A stretch of DNA of 42,726 nt, taken from Gammaproteobacteria bacterium (lineage in GTDB: Bacteria; Pseudomonadota; Gammaproteobacteria; HyVt-429). The DNA lies in NCBI GenBank assembly GCA_022340345.1, contig JAJDOE010000151.1, positions 1 through 42,726 on the forward strand, read 5' to 3'. The notes beneath the pieces were generated by a model. The model worked only from the letters and a program-made list of their open reading frames with translations, searched no databases and was not told the DNA's origin. This document shows positions 1 through 7,855 of the stretch, piece after piece. The position numbers were made by a program, and so were the translations under genes. Numbering within the stretch: the first letter of the stretch is position 1; each line of letters opens with the position of its first letter.

Positions 1-798
1 CCACCCCTGGGGGGGGGCTCCCGCCCGCCCCACCACTGTCATGATGATCACGGTGCCGAACAGGCTGCGCAATAACAGCAGCAGGCCCAGGGCGATGACC
101 AGGAAACTGGCCGGTATCAGGGTGCGCATGTCGGCGTCCACACCCTCGGCCAGAGTCACGTTGGAAGCGGCGCTGCCGCCGATCAGAATCGTCAGGCCAA
201 GTTGCGCGGCGCGTCCGGCCAGTCCGTCCCGCAGGCTGCGCGCCGCGTCGATGCTTTCGCGCGCAGCCTGGGGATTGCTGGCGGGCAGGTTGAGCTCCAT
301 GGCAACGACAGCGGCTCCACCGTCCCGCGCCACCAGTGCACCGGCGAGTAACGGTTCGGCCAGCGCGGCGGTGCGGATTTCCACGGCCCGTTCCGCCGTC
401 AGCCGGGCAGCATCTACCAGTGGACCGACCTGGATGGTGTCGCCGCGGGCAACGCTGTACTGGTGGTTGGCCAGCGAGCGCACCCGCTGCACGTTGGGCA
501 GGCGCCACGCCGCATCCGTCAGTTCGGCGAGAAATGCGAGCCGTTGCGGGCTAAAAACCTCGCCCGCCCCGGCGAGCACCAGCAGGGACATGGTGTCCTG
601 GCGGGCAAAGCGGCGCTCAAACGCCTCGAAGGCCGCCAGTTGCGGGTTGTCGGCGCTGAAGTAGATCCGCAGGTCGTGGCTGAAGCGATCCGCGGCGCCA
701 TGGTTTCCGGCGGAAAACAAACCGCCCACCACCAGGCTCGCGATCACCACCAGGCGGTAGTGGCGGGAGAGAAACCCGAAGTAGGCGCGGATGGACAC
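1..798 (-). CDS. RND-superfamily (MMPL/HAE3-type) exporter, N-terminal part, cut by window edge
   Basis: Only the first 266 codons are inside the window; the rest lies beyond base 1. The product starts with a basic segment and one membrane helix (about residues 14-31). A large soluble loop follows (FSHDLRIYFSADNPQL onward, about 35-215), then a second helix (PASFLVIALGLLLLLRSLFG) near 230. This layout, with the loop between helices 1 and 2, is that of HAE3/MMPL transporters of the RND superfamily, proton-driven inner-membrane exporters of lipids or hydrophobic compounds. The GTG at 798 is the only start, because an in-frame TAG lies 21 bases upstream and is the stop of the preceding gene. It is third in an operon with ybdK and the thioredoxin-like gene. 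The last dozen codons at the edge read as Gly/Pro-rich rather than as the expected helix, so base errors at the sequence end are possible. The substrate is unknown. Confidence 0.8.
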   Translation of the reverse strand, partial: MSIRAYFGFLSRHYRLVVIASLVVGGLFSAGNHGAADRFSHDLRIYFSADNPQLAAFEAFERRFARQDTMSLLVLAGAGEVFSPQRLAFLAELTDAAWRLPNVQRVRSLANHQYSVARGDTIQVGPLVDAARLTAERAVEIRTAALAEPLLAGALVARDGGAAVVAMELNLPASNPQAARESIDAARSLRDGLAGRAAQLGLTILIGGSAASNVTLAEGVDADMRTLIPASFLVIALGLLLLLRSLFGTVIIMTVVGRAGAPPQGW

Positions 799-819
799 GC
801 GGGCGGCGGGCGCCGGACG

Positions 820-1338
820 CTACTCGCCCAGCAGCGTCTGTATCAGGTTCTCGACGCGACGTGCCTGGGCATCTCCGGCGTGGGTCTCACCGATGAACGT
901 GCCCCGGATTCGGCCCTGGCGGTCCACCACGTAGAAGGTCGGCCAGTACCGGTTGCCGAGGGCCTGCCAGTAGGCGTGCGCATTGTCCATCATCACCGGG
1001 TGCCGGATGCCGAACTCCTCGCACTTGGCCACCACGTTCTCGCGTTTCCGCTCGTGGTCGAATTCGGGGCTATGAATGCCCACCAAACGCAGGCCCGCCG
1101 CTGCAAATTTTTTTGCTAGCTGTTTCAGCCAGGGAATGGAGCGATAGCAGTTCCAGCAATCGAAGGTCCACACATCCACCAGCACAACCTGTCCGCGCAG
1201 GTCGGCGACCCGGAGGGGCGGGGAGTTGATCCAGTCCGTCGCGGAGGCGCTGGTGAATTCGGGCAGGGACGCTGGCTCGGCGCCGACGTTCGCCGCGAGC
1301 AGGAGCAGGGGAAGCAGTACGCGCAGGCGCCACCTCAC
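820..1338 (-). CDS. Secreted thioredoxin-like (TlpA/redoxin family) protein
   Basis: The 172-residue product has an N-terminal signal sequence (hydrophobic core at residues 6-16, likely cleavage near GAEP). A thioredoxin fold of the TlpA/AhpC-TSA type follows. The redox motif is C61-W-N-C64, in VWTFDCWNCYRSIPW. This resembles the C-terminal domain of DipZ-like proteins (WTYxCINC) more than the CxPC of classical TlpA. The conserved cis-proline region (YWPTFYVVDRQGRI) is present. It probably acts in the periplasm as a thiol reductase or oxidase. The GTG start overlaps the TGA of ybdK by four bases, so the two are translationally coupled, and the RND exporter gene starts 21 bases after it. Its partner is unknown. 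Confidence 0.85.
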   Translation of the reverse strand: MRWRLRVLLPLLLLAANVGAEPASLPEFTSASATDWINSPPLRVADLRGQVVLVDVWTFDCWNCYRSIPWLKQLAKKFAAAGLRLVGIHSPEFDHERKRENVVAKCEEFGIRHPVMMDNAHAYWQALGNRYWPTFYVVDRQGRIRGTFIGETHAGDAQARRVENLIQTLLGE

Positions 1339-2468
1339 AACCCGTGACCCGTTTCCCGGACCAGCATGTCAACAACGTCACGCAACGCGGCAGCCGGGTC
1401 GTCACATTTTTTCATCGCGGCGTCGTACGCCCGCAGCTGCCAGTGGGCACTGGTGCCACGCGCCAGAATCGTGCGAACGTGCTCCAGCTCGGCCACGCAT
1501 TCAAACTGCTCGGCGTCTTCTCGCAACAAGGAGATCAGTTCCTCGGCAAGGATTTCATAGGACACCAGACGGCCAGCGCCAAAATCCACCAGCCCTTTGT
1601 TGGTGCCATAGCGTTGTGCGAGCCAGCGGTTTTCGTTTAGCAGCATGTCCGAGTAGGTGCGCCAGCGCTGATTGTTCCGACGCAGGCGGTAGAGCATGTG
1701 CAGGCAGCACAGGAATACCGAGGCGATGCACAGGGAGTCCTCCATCCGCGTGCATACATCGGTCACGCGCATTTCCAGCGTCGGAAAGCGGGCGCTCGGG
1801 CGCACGTCCCACCAGATCTTGGTGGCGTCCTCGATGAGACCCGCATTGATGAGGGTGCGGATGTGGCGCTCGTATTCGCCAAAGCTCTCAAAGCTCTCCG
1901 GCAGGCCGGTTCGTGGCATCTCGTCCCATACCGCGATGCGGTAGGACATCAGGCCGGTCTTGATTCCCTCCCAGAAAGGCGAGGAGGTACTTAAGGCCAG
2001 CAGGTGTGGCAGGAAATAGCTGACCTGGTTCATCAGGTCGATGCGCAGATCTTCGTCGTCAATTCCCACGTGGACGTGCATGCCACAGATCACCAGCCGG
2101 CGTACTACTCCCTGCAGATCCCGGGCCAGGATCCGGTATCGCTCCTTCTCCGTGGTGCGTTGTTCTCCCCAGTTTGCGAACGGATGGGTGGAGGCCGCCA
2201 TCAGCGCCACGTCGTGGCTCCGCGCAACTTCCGAAATACAGCTGCGCAGGCGCACCAGTTCTTCCCGGGCTTCGCGCACGCTGTGGCATACGCGGGTTCC
2301 GATCTCGATTTGTGACTGCAGAAATTCGGGCGTGACCTGCTTGCCCACGCGCCGCTCGCAATCTGCCATAAGCCCCGAAGGGGCCTCCGAGATCAGCTTG
2401 CGGGTTTCCGGGTCAACGAGGAGGTATTCCTCCTCGATACCGATCGTAAATGGCTGGCGCTCGAACAT
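1335..2468 (-). CDS. ybdK: YbdK-type carboxylate-amine ligase (glutamate-cysteine ligase family 2)
   Basis: The 377-residue product belongs to the GCS2/YbdK family, ATP-dependent carboxylate-amine ligases with weak glutamate-cysteine ligase activity in E. coli. The family landmarks are present: IGIEEEYLLVD near the N-terminus, GMHVHVGIDDED (metal and substrate site) in the middle, and RFPTLEMRVTDVC after it. The open frame runs on far upstream. The ATG at 2468 is chosen because it places the IGIEEEY motif about nine residues in, as in relatives. It is the first gene of an operon with the thioredoxin-like protein (4-base overlap) and the RND exporter. A link to thiol metabolism is an inference from the neighbouring CxxC protein. 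Confidence 0.9.
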   Translation of the reverse strand: MFERQPFTIGIEEEYLLVDPETRKLISEAPSGLMADCERRVGKQVTPEFLQSQIEIGTRVCHSVREAREELVRLRSCISEVARSHDVALMAASTHPFANWGEQRTTEKERYRILARDLQGVVRRLVICGMHVHVGIDDEDLRIDLMNQVSYFLPHLLALSTSSPFWEGIKTGLMSYRIAVWDEMPRTGLPESFESFGEYERHIRTLINAGLIEDATKIWWDVRPSARFPTLEMRVTDVCTRMEDSLCIASVFLCCLHMLYRLRRNNQRWRTYSDMLLNENRWLAQRYGTNKGLVDFGAGRLVSYEILAEELISLLREDAEQFECVAELEHVRTILARGTSAHWQLRAYDAAMKKCDDPAAALRDVVDMLVRETGHGL

Positions 2469-2537
2469 GGGGTTGCCCGGGACATCGTTGCAGAATCCCG
2501 GTGCCCGTTCAAGCCACCAAGGTCCGTGAAAATCCCG

Positions 2538-2546
2538 TGCTACCAT
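2538..2546 (+). promoter_or_regulatory. Candidate extended -10 promoter of the diguanylate cyclase gene
   Basis: TGC followed by TACCAT matches an extended -10 element (TGnTAnnnT). Transcription would start near 2553, which supports the ATG at 2574 over the one at 2526. No good -35 is visible. The same nine bases recur before yajD. Confidence 0.35.
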
Positions 2547-2573
2547 TCGCGCGAGCCCTGCACCGTCATCTCC

Positions 2574-3614
2574 ATGCGCGCCAAAGAACGCATCGACTGG
2601 GACCAGTTCGACGACCCCTCGCGTATTGTGGGGCAGGTCCAGTGGTTGTTGATGGTGCTGGTCCTGCTGTACCTGGCCTTGTCCCGGGACCTGCTGCATA
2701 CGCGCCCGGAACTGGTGCTGGTGCTGGTTACCTACACCATCACGGTGCTCATCCTCCAGTACGCGCATTGGCCCACGCGCATGCGCCATTGGAAAGCCGT
2801 TCTTCACTCCTGGGTCATGATCCTGTTCCTGAGCCTGGTGCTGGCGGGGACCGGTGGTATCGACACTGGGCTCAATAACCTGTTCCTGCTGGTCATCGTC
2901 ACCAGCGCGTTGACGCTGGGACTGCGCACCACGCTGTTGCAGGTGGGTCTGATCGCGGCAATTCAGCTGTACCTGCTTTCCGCCAAGGACGGGATTGGCG
3001 CGCTGCGGCCCCTGGACTACGCTTTGTTCCTGGCGGATCTCGCGCCCTGGTTCCTGGTCGCCTTTCTGATTACCACGGTGGTGCGCAGTTTCTGGGTCGC
3101 TCGCCGCCAGGTGCAGTCCATGGCGGAAACCGACGAACTCACCGGCCTGCTCAACATGCGCGGCCTGTACCCGCGGGCGGACGCGGAGCTGGCGCAATGC
3201 ATGGCCTCCATCGATCAGCTCTCGGTGCTCATGGTGGACGCGGATGATCTCAAGCTGGTCAATGACCGCCTCGGTCACGAAGCCGGAGACATTCTCATTC
3301 GGCACATCGCCACGCGCCTGCGGCGCAGCCTGCGGCACACCGACCTGGTGGCGCGCTATGGCGGTGACGAGTTTGTCGCCGTGCTCCCCGGCACAGGCCG
3401 CGTCAACGCGGACAGCGCGGCGCTCAAGGTGGAGGAGGCGATCCAGGGGGATCCGCTGACCGCCCGTGGCGAGACCATTCTGCCTTCCGTGAGCATCGGC
3501 ATCTCGACCTACCCGGCGGACGGCTTGCGAATTGACGATTTGATTGAGCGTGCCGATGAAGCCATGTACGAAGTCAAACTGCAGCGTAAGGTGGCGGCCG
3601 AAGAGGCCGGCTGA
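2574..3614 (+). CDS. Membrane-bound diguanylate cyclase (GGDEF domain)
   Basis: The 346-residue product has about five or six hydrophobic segments between residues 20 and 172, then a GGDEF domain that makes cyclic di-GMP from two GTP. The active-site GGDEF is intact at 263-267. The inhibitory I-site RHTD is at 254-257, exactly five residues upstream, so product feedback inhibition is expected. The metal-binding aspartates of VDADDLKLVND are present. No periplasmic sensor domain is seen, so the membrane helices themselves may be the input. An in-frame ATG at 2526 would add 16 residues but lies upstream of the predicted transcription start. The gene is divergent from ybdK and 17 bases ahead of the TauE/SafE gene. 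Confidence 0.9.
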   Translation: MRAKERIDWDQFDDPSRIVGQVQWLLMVLVLLYLALSRDLLHTRPELVLVLVTYTITVLILQYAHWPTRMRHWKAVLHSWVMILFLSLVLAGTGGIDTGLNNLFLLVIVTSALTLGLRTTLLQVGLIAAIQLYLLSAKDGIGALRPLDYALFLADLAPWFLVAFLITTVVRSFWVARRQVQSMAETDELTGLLNMRGLYPRADAELAQCMASIDQLSVLMVDADDLKLVNDRLGHEAGDILIRHIATRLRRSLRHTDLVARYGGDEFVAVLPGTGRVNADSAALKVEEAIQGDPLTARGETILPSVSIGISTYPADGLRIDDLIERADEAMYEVKLQRKVAAEEAG

Positions 3615-3631
3615 CGCGGCCCGCGCGGGAA

Positions 3632-4408
3632 ATGCCGTTACCAGTGCTCCCGGAATTTTCCAACGAGCTGTTGATGCTTTTCGTGGCCGTGGGTTTTGCC
3701 GCTGGCCTGGTAGATGCTATTGCCGGCGGCGGTGGTCTGCTCGCGCTGCCGGTGCTGCTGTCGGCAGGGCTGCCTCCGCTGGCAGCGCTGGCGACCAACA
3801 AGCTGACCGGCAGTTTCGGTACCTTGTCCGCCAGCCTGCATTTTCTCGGCAGCGGCCACGCGCGCTGGAAGCGGATCGGCCCCGCGGTGGGGACCGCGTT
3901 TGTCGGCTCGGTGTTCGGTACCTGGGCGGTGCAGCACCTCGAAGCGGACTTTCTCGGCTGGCTGGTACCGCTGCTGCTCATCGCCTTCGCCGCCTACTTC
4001 GCATTCGCACATCCGGCCGGCGACGCCCCGCCCCGGCGGCGCGTCGGTGAAGGGCCGTTCCGCTATTTTCTTTCGCCGCTGATTGGCGCCTACGACGGAT
4101 TTTTCGGGCCGGGCGCCGGGACCTTTTTCGTCGCCGCCCGTCACGGATTGCACGGCGATGACCTGACCCAGGCCACCGCGCACACCAAGTTTCTCAATCT
4201 GGCGAGCAATCTCGCGGCGTTGTCGTTTTTCGCGCTTGCCGGCCACGTGGTCTGGATGGCAGGCCTGGCCATGGGGGTCGGGCAGTTCACCGGCGCCCGC
4301 GTTGGGGCGTACGCGGTAGTGCGCCATGGCGCGCGCCTGGTGCGACCGCTGCTGGTGGTGGTGTCGCTGGCGCTGAGCCTGCGCCTTTTGTTTTCCGAAA
4401 TGGGCTGA
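3632..4408 (+). CDS. TauE/SafE family membrane permease (probable anion exporter)
   Basis: The 258-residue protein is very hydrophobic, with seven or eight predicted membrane helices. It has the family's N-terminal signature: GLVDAIAGGGGLLALPVLL near residues 25-43, followed by ATNKLTGSFGTLSA. The second half repeats the pattern (IGAYDGFFGPGAGTF). TauE/SafE (YfcA-like) proteins are proposed to move sulfite, sulfoacetate or other sulfur-containing anions across the inner membrane; the substrate here cannot be read from sequence. It lies 17 bases after the diguanylate cyclase, so the two are probably cotranscribed. It converges on the cyclic-nucleotide-binding gene. Confidence 0.88.
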   Translation: MPLPVLPEFSNELLMLFVAVGFAAGLVDAIAGGGGLLALPVLLSAGLPPLAALATNKLTGSFGTLSASLHFLGSGHARWKRIGPAVGTAFVGSVFGTWAVQHLEADFLGWLVPLLLIAFAAYFAFAHPAGDAPPRRRVGEGPFRYFLSPLIGAYDGFFGPGAGTFFVAARHGLHGDDLTQATAHTKFLNLASNLAALSFFALAGHVVWMAGLAMGVGQFTGARVGAYAVVRHGARLVRPLLVVVSLALSLRLLFSEMG

Positions 4409-4457
4409 GTCGGGATACGACAGCGATTCAAGCCCAAGGTGACGTGGCCTGTCCCCG

Positions 4458-5069
4458 TCAGATCCGCTCTTCGCCCGGGGCGGCGGGTGGTTTGCTGAGC
4501 AGGCGGGCGGTGATCAGGCGAATCAGGGTGAAGCCGAACGCGGGGTTCTGGTAGTAGAGTTCCTGGATTTTCTCGCCGCTGAGCGCATAGATCTCGGCAT
4601 CTTCCTGAACCTCCGCCGTGGCGCTGCGGGTGCGTTCCGGCGAAAAGAGCCCGATTTCACCGAATACATCGCCGACAGTGAGCGTGCTGCCGATTTCCGG
4701 AAAGGACACGCTGCCGCTGGCGATATAGTAGAGCGCGTCCGCCGGGTCCCCGGCGCGGAACAGCATATCCCCCGACCGGAACCGGGAACGGCTCATGTGT
4801 GGAATCAGCGACGCGAAGTCCAGATCATTCTTGGCCGCCCGCTCAATCTTGCGCATGTCGCTGCGAATCTGCCACAACCGGAATACGTTCAGCGGAAGAA
4901 GCGTCACGTGGAGGATCAGGACCGGGTACAGGGTGGAGCCCAGGCCGTAGACGATAAACGCGAAATTGCTGGCAATGGCGATGTATCGCAGCGGGATCAT
5001 GGTTTTCATCAGGAAGCTTGTGAATACCAGCAACGAGGCCGCATAACCGAAAATTTCGCCGTTTTCCAA
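4458..5069 (-). CDS. Popeye-like membrane protein with cyclic-nucleotide-binding domain
   Basis: The 203-residue product has three close membrane helices (about 5-23, 26-43, 46-66), a short basic linker, and a C-terminal CAP-type cyclic-nucleotide-binding domain (about 88-190). The phosphate-binding cassette is well kept: F-G-E at 136-138, then LF and R148-S149-A150. This is close to the cAMP pocket of E. coli CRP, so ligand binding is likely. No DNA-binding helix-turn-helix or enzymatic domain follows. The arrangement resembles Popeye-domain proteins. Translation starts at TTG 5069, preceded seven bases upstream by a strong AAAGGAGG. The gene stands alone, convergent with the TauE/SafE gene and divergent from yajD. 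The ligand and output are unknown. Confidence 0.85.
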   Translation of the reverse strand: MENGEIFGYAASLLVFTSFLMKTMIPLRYIAIASNFAFIVYGLGSTLYPVLILHVTLLPLNVFRLWQIRSDMRKIERAAKNDLDFASLIPHMSRSRFRSGDMLFRAGDPADALYYIASGSVSFPEIGSTLTVGDVFGEIGLFSPERTRSATAEVQEDAEIYALSGEKIQELYYQNPAFGFTLIRLITARLLSKPPAAPGEERI

Positions 5070-5076
5070 CGGGAGT

Positions 5077-5084
5077 CCTCCTTT
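5077..5084 (-). promoter_or_regulatory. Strong Shine-Dalgarno site that fixes a TTG start
   Basis: Read on the minus strand this is AAAGGAGG, seven bases before the TTG at 5069. It is one of the best ribosome binding sites in the window and decides the non-ATG start of the cyclic-nucleotide-binding membrane protein. Confidence 0.75.
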
Positions 5085-5106
5085 CCGCTTGGATTACCGA
5101 GACCCC

Positions 5107-5115
5107 TGCTACCAT
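5107..5115 (+). promoter_or_regulatory. Candidate extended -10 promoter of yajD, abutting the start codon
   Basis: TGC-TACCAT forms an extended -10. A TTGGAT at 5089-5094, 15 bases upstream, is a possible -35. Only six bases separate the -10 from the ATG at 5122, so transcription should begin at or within a base or two of the start codon. No ribosome binding site is present. This suggests a leaderless mRNA. Confidence 0.42.
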
Positions 5116-5121
5116 AGAGCA

Positions 5122-5526
5122 ATGGCGACAAAGGACAAACCGGCGCGTGGAAAGATGGATTCCTCGCGCCTGGACCGGATCGTGGCCGATGCGGTCAAAA
5201 GCCGCGACAAGCGCATGCAGGGCTACCGGGAGCGCTCGCTGGCGATGTACCCGCATGTGTGTGGTCGCTGCGGGCGCGAGTTCAGTCGCGAAAACCTGCA
5301 CGAACTGACGGTGCATCACAAGGACCACGATCACGATCACAATCCGGCCGATGGCAGCAACTGGGAAAACCTGTGCCTGTACTGCCACGACAACGAGCAC
5401 CAGCGTTTTTCCCACCTCATCAAGGGGGAGGCCGCGGACTTCGGCCTGACCAACAGGCCTGCTGCGCCATCGGCGACCACCCACCAGCCCTTCGCGGCTC
5501 TGCGTAATCTGATCAAGAAGGATTGA
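5122..5526 (+). CDS. yajD: YajD-family HNH nuclease
   Basis: The 134-residue product is a small soluble HNH-fold protein of the YajD family. It has the zinc-type cysteine pairs CGRCGREF and CLYCHDNEH. Between them lies the catalytic histidine stretch ELTVHHKDHDHDHNP, followed by DGSNWENL, nearly identical in pattern to E. coli YajD. The cellular role of YajD is not established; nicking or cleavage of DNA is expected from the fold. An upstream in-frame TTG at 5089 would add 11 residues, but the ATG at 5122 fits the family and the promoter position. The stop lies two bases before the GTG of the cation:proton antiporter gene, so the two are probably cotranscribed. Confidence 0.9.
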   Translation: MATKDKPARGKMDSSRLDRIVADAVKSRDKRMQGYRERSLAMYPHVCGRCGREFSRENLHELTVHHKDHDHDHNPADGSNWENLCLYCHDNEHQRFSHLIKGEAADFGLTNRPAAPSATTHQPFAALRNLIKKD

Positions 5527-5528
5527 GC

Positions 5529-6698
5529 GTGGAACAAGACGGGATCATCTTCACCGTGTTCCTGGTCTTCAGCGGCGCCGCGTTGCTGGCGGCACTGGCC
5601 CTTTTCGCGCGCCAGTCGTTGCTGGTCGCCTACATCGTGCTCGGCCTGCTGCTCGGACCCCAGGTGTTTGGGTTGGTAGACTCGCCGGAAGTCGTCGAAC
5701 AGAGCGGGCACATCGGCATCATTTTCCTGCTGTTCCTGCTGGGCCTGAACCTGCATCCGCAGAAACTGGTTGCACTGCTTGGCCAGGCGACCCGCATCAC
5801 CCTGGCAAGTGGCGCGGTGTTCGCGCTGACGGGTTTTAGCATCGCGTACGGGTTCGGTTTTGCGGCCACCGAAGCCTTGCTGGTAGGCGCCGCGATGGTG
5901 TTCTCCAGTACGATCATCGGGCTGAAGCTCATGCCGGCTACCGCGCTTCACCACCGTCACATGGGGGAGGTGGTGATCAGTGTGTTGCTGCTGCAGGACA
6001 TCATCGCCATCGTGCTGCTGGTCGTGGTGCAGAGCATGGCCGGGGATGCCGGGTTCTGGCGGGAGTTCAGCCGTGTTGCCGTTGCTCTGCCGGCACTCGT
6101 GTTGCTCGCCTACCTGGGGGAGCGTTTCCTCCTGACGCCGTTGATGGCACGCCTGGACACCATCCAGGAATACCTGTTCCTGGCAGCTATCGGCTGGTGC
6201 CTGGGACTGGCGCAACTGGCGCACGCAGCGGGCCTGTCCTACGAGATCGGCGCTTTCGCCGCCGGCGTGGCGCTGGCGCGCCAGCCGATCTCCCGTTTCA
6301 TTGCGGAAAGCCTGCGCCCGTTGCGGGACTTTTTTCTCATCCTGTTCTTCTTTTCCCTGGGCGCCGATTTCGACCTGCGCGGACTGGCGCAGTTGTGGCT
6401 GCCGGCCTCGGTTCTGGCGCTCGCCATGCTGGCGCTCAAGCCCTGGGTATTTGCCTGGTTGATGCGCCGGGGGGGCGAAACGCCGCGCTTTGCCCTGGAG
6501 ACCGGCACCCGGCTCGGCCAGCTATCCGAATTTTCGCTGCTGCTGGCTTTCCTTGCTGGTCAGGCGGGGGTCATCGGCGGCGCGGCGCAAGGCCTGGTGC
6601 AGGCCGCAACCCTGCTGACCTTCGTGATTTCCTCGACCCTCGTGATGTGGCGTTTCCCCACCCCCATCGCGGTGTCCGAGGACCTGCGACGGGACTGA
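5529..6698 (+). CDS. CPA2-family monovalent cation:proton antiporter (KefB-like, no RCK domain)
   Basis: The 389-residue membrane protein has about 12 predicted helices and the CPA2/Kef signature region: FLLFLLGLNLHPQKL near residue 65-80, then GAAMVFSSTIIGLKL, then LLLQDIIAIVLL. It exchanges K+ or Na+ for protons across the inner membrane. It lacks the C-terminal TrkA_N/RCK nucleotide-binding domain of KefB and KefC, so it is the short, unregulated form. GTG 5529 is preferred over TTG 5523, because AGAAGGA ends six bases before the GTG but directly abuts the TTG. It follows yajD by two bases. Confidence 0.88.
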   Translation: MEQDGIIFTVFLVFSGAALLAALALFARQSLLVAYIVLGLLLGPQVFGLVDSPEVVEQSGHIGIIFLLFLLGLNLHPQKLVALLGQATRITLASGAVFALTGFSIAYGFGFAATEALLVGAAMVFSSTIIGLKLMPATALHHRHMGEVVISVLLLQDIIAIVLLVVVQSMAGDAGFWREFSRVAVALPALVLLAYLGERFLLTPLMARLDTIQEYLFLAAIGWCLGLAQLAHAAGLSYEIGAFAAGVALARQPISRFIAESLRPLRDFFLILFFFSLGADFDLRGLAQLWLPASVLALAMLALKPWVFAWLMRRGGETPRFALETGTRLGQLSEFSLLLAFLAGQAGVIGGAAQGLVQAATLLTFVISSTLVMWRFPTPIAVSEDLRRD

Positions 6699-6796
6699 AT
6701 CGGCGATGGTGTTGTTTCTACTGGAAATTTGCCCGTTGAAGGGTTAGCTTTCGCTATCCGTCCAGCCACAGATATCGTTTTGTCCTCAGCATTATC

Positions 6797-6838
6797 GCGG
6801 GAATCCGCCCTGTCCGCGCCCGCTACCGGATTCCCCGC
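6797..6838 (+). other. Inverted repeat upstream of phoH
   Basis: GGGAATCC at 6799-6806 is the exact complement of GGATTCCC at 6828-6835, with two further outer pairs after a one-base bulge and a 21-base loop. It lies in the 176-base gap between the antiporter and phoH genes. It could be a terminator without a T-run or a folded leader. The rest of the gap shows nothing clear. Confidence 0.3.
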
Positions 6839-6874
6839 CCAGCCCGACTTCATGCGCGGCATCCCCAGCGACAT

Positions 6875-7855
6875 TTGAGCGCCAGCGCGTCGCCGATCAC
6901 CTTTGAACTGGTGCCGCCTGACAATGGGCGGCTCGCGGCCCTGTGCGGTGAACTCAACGGGCACCTGCGCCAGATCGAGGAACGCCTCCAGGTACGTATT
7001 GCCAACCGCGGCAACGTGTTCTCCGTCAGCGGCGAACAGGCGGCCCAGGCGGCACGGGTGTTGCGGGAACTATACGAAGACGCGAGCGACATCAGCCTTT
7101 CGCCCAGCGACGTGCATCTCGCGTTGCAACAGGTTCGGGGCGAGCAGGCCGAGCCCGAGAGCGATGAAGCCGCGGCCGGAATCCGTACCCGCAAGCGCCT
7201 GGTGCGGCCGCGTAATCCGCGCCAGGGCCAGTACCTGCGAAATATTGTGAGCCACGATATCAACTTTGGCGTCGGCCCGGCGGGCACCGGCAAGACCTAC
7301 CTGGCCGTAGCCTGTGCCAGCGAGGCGCTCGACCAGCAGCGGGTCGCGCGGATCATCCTGGTGCGCCCCGCGGTGGAAGCCGGTGAGCGGCTCGGCTTCC
7401 TGCCTGGCGATCTGGAGCAGAAGGTCGATCCGTACCTGCGGCCGCTGTACGACGCCTTGTATGAGATGCAGGGATTTGACCGGGTTGGCCGCCTGCAGGA
7501 CCGCGGCGTGATCGAGATCGCGCCACTGGCATATATGCGAGGACGCACGCTGAATGAGGCATTCATCATTCTGGACGAGGCACAGAACACCACCGTCGAG
7601 CAGATGAAAATGTTCCTCACCCGTATCGGGTTCGGTTCCACGGCTGTGATCACTGGTGACATCACCCAGACCGACCTGCCCCGGGGCCAGACCTCCGGCC
7701 TGCGGCACGCCATCGAAGTGCTGCGGGACCTCAATGGGATCAGCCAGACCCGCTTTCACTCCAGTGATGTGGTTCGTCATCCACTGGTGCAGCGCATCGT
7801 CGAGGCCTACGAAGAGTACGAAAGCGAGACCGGGGACGGCCACCAGGGCCGGTGA
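6875..7855 (+). CDS. ybeZ: PhoH-family ATPase (YbeZ)
   Basis: The 326-residue product is a PhoH/YbeZ P-loop ATPase. Walker A is GPAGTGKT at 134-141 and Walker B lies within AFIILDEAQN. The N-terminal segment resembles a KH-like RNA-binding region, and the C-terminal region RFHSSDVVRHPLVQRIVEAYE is typical of the family. YbeZ works with the endoribonuclease YbeY in rRNA maturation and ribosome quality control. No ATG or GTG occurs in frame upstream for more than 90 bases, so TTG 6875 is the likely start, without a visible ribosome binding site. Its TGA overlaps the GTG of ybeY by four bases' span (GTGA), giving coupling in the standard ybeZ-ybeY-corC-lnt order. Confidence 0.93.
   Translation: MSASASPITFELVPPDNGRLAALCGELNGHLRQIEERLQVRIANRGNVFSVSGEQAAQAARVLRELYEDASDISLSPSDVHLALQQVRGEQAEPESDEAAAGIRTRKRLVRPRNPRQGQYLRNIVSHDINFGVGPAGTGKTYLAVACASEALDQQRVARIILVRPAVEAGERLGFLPGDLEQKVDPYLRPLYDALYEMQGFDRVGRLQDRGVIEIAPLAYMRGRTLNEAFIILDEAQNTTVEQMKMFLTRIGFGSTAVITGDITQTDLPRGQTSGLRHAIEVLRDLNGISQTRFHSSDVVRHPLVQRIVEAYEEYESETGDGHQGR

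Noticed and set aside
1335..3338. A 667-codon open frame reaching upstream of ybdK
   Set aside because: The part before 2468 is antisense to the diguanylate cyclase, is rich in Q, H and R, and has no family match; the YbdK N-terminus fits ATG 2468.
6852..6878. An eight-codon reading frame whose stop overlaps the TTG of phoH
   Set aside because: It has no ribosome binding site and its codons show no attenuator pattern, so it is most likely chance.
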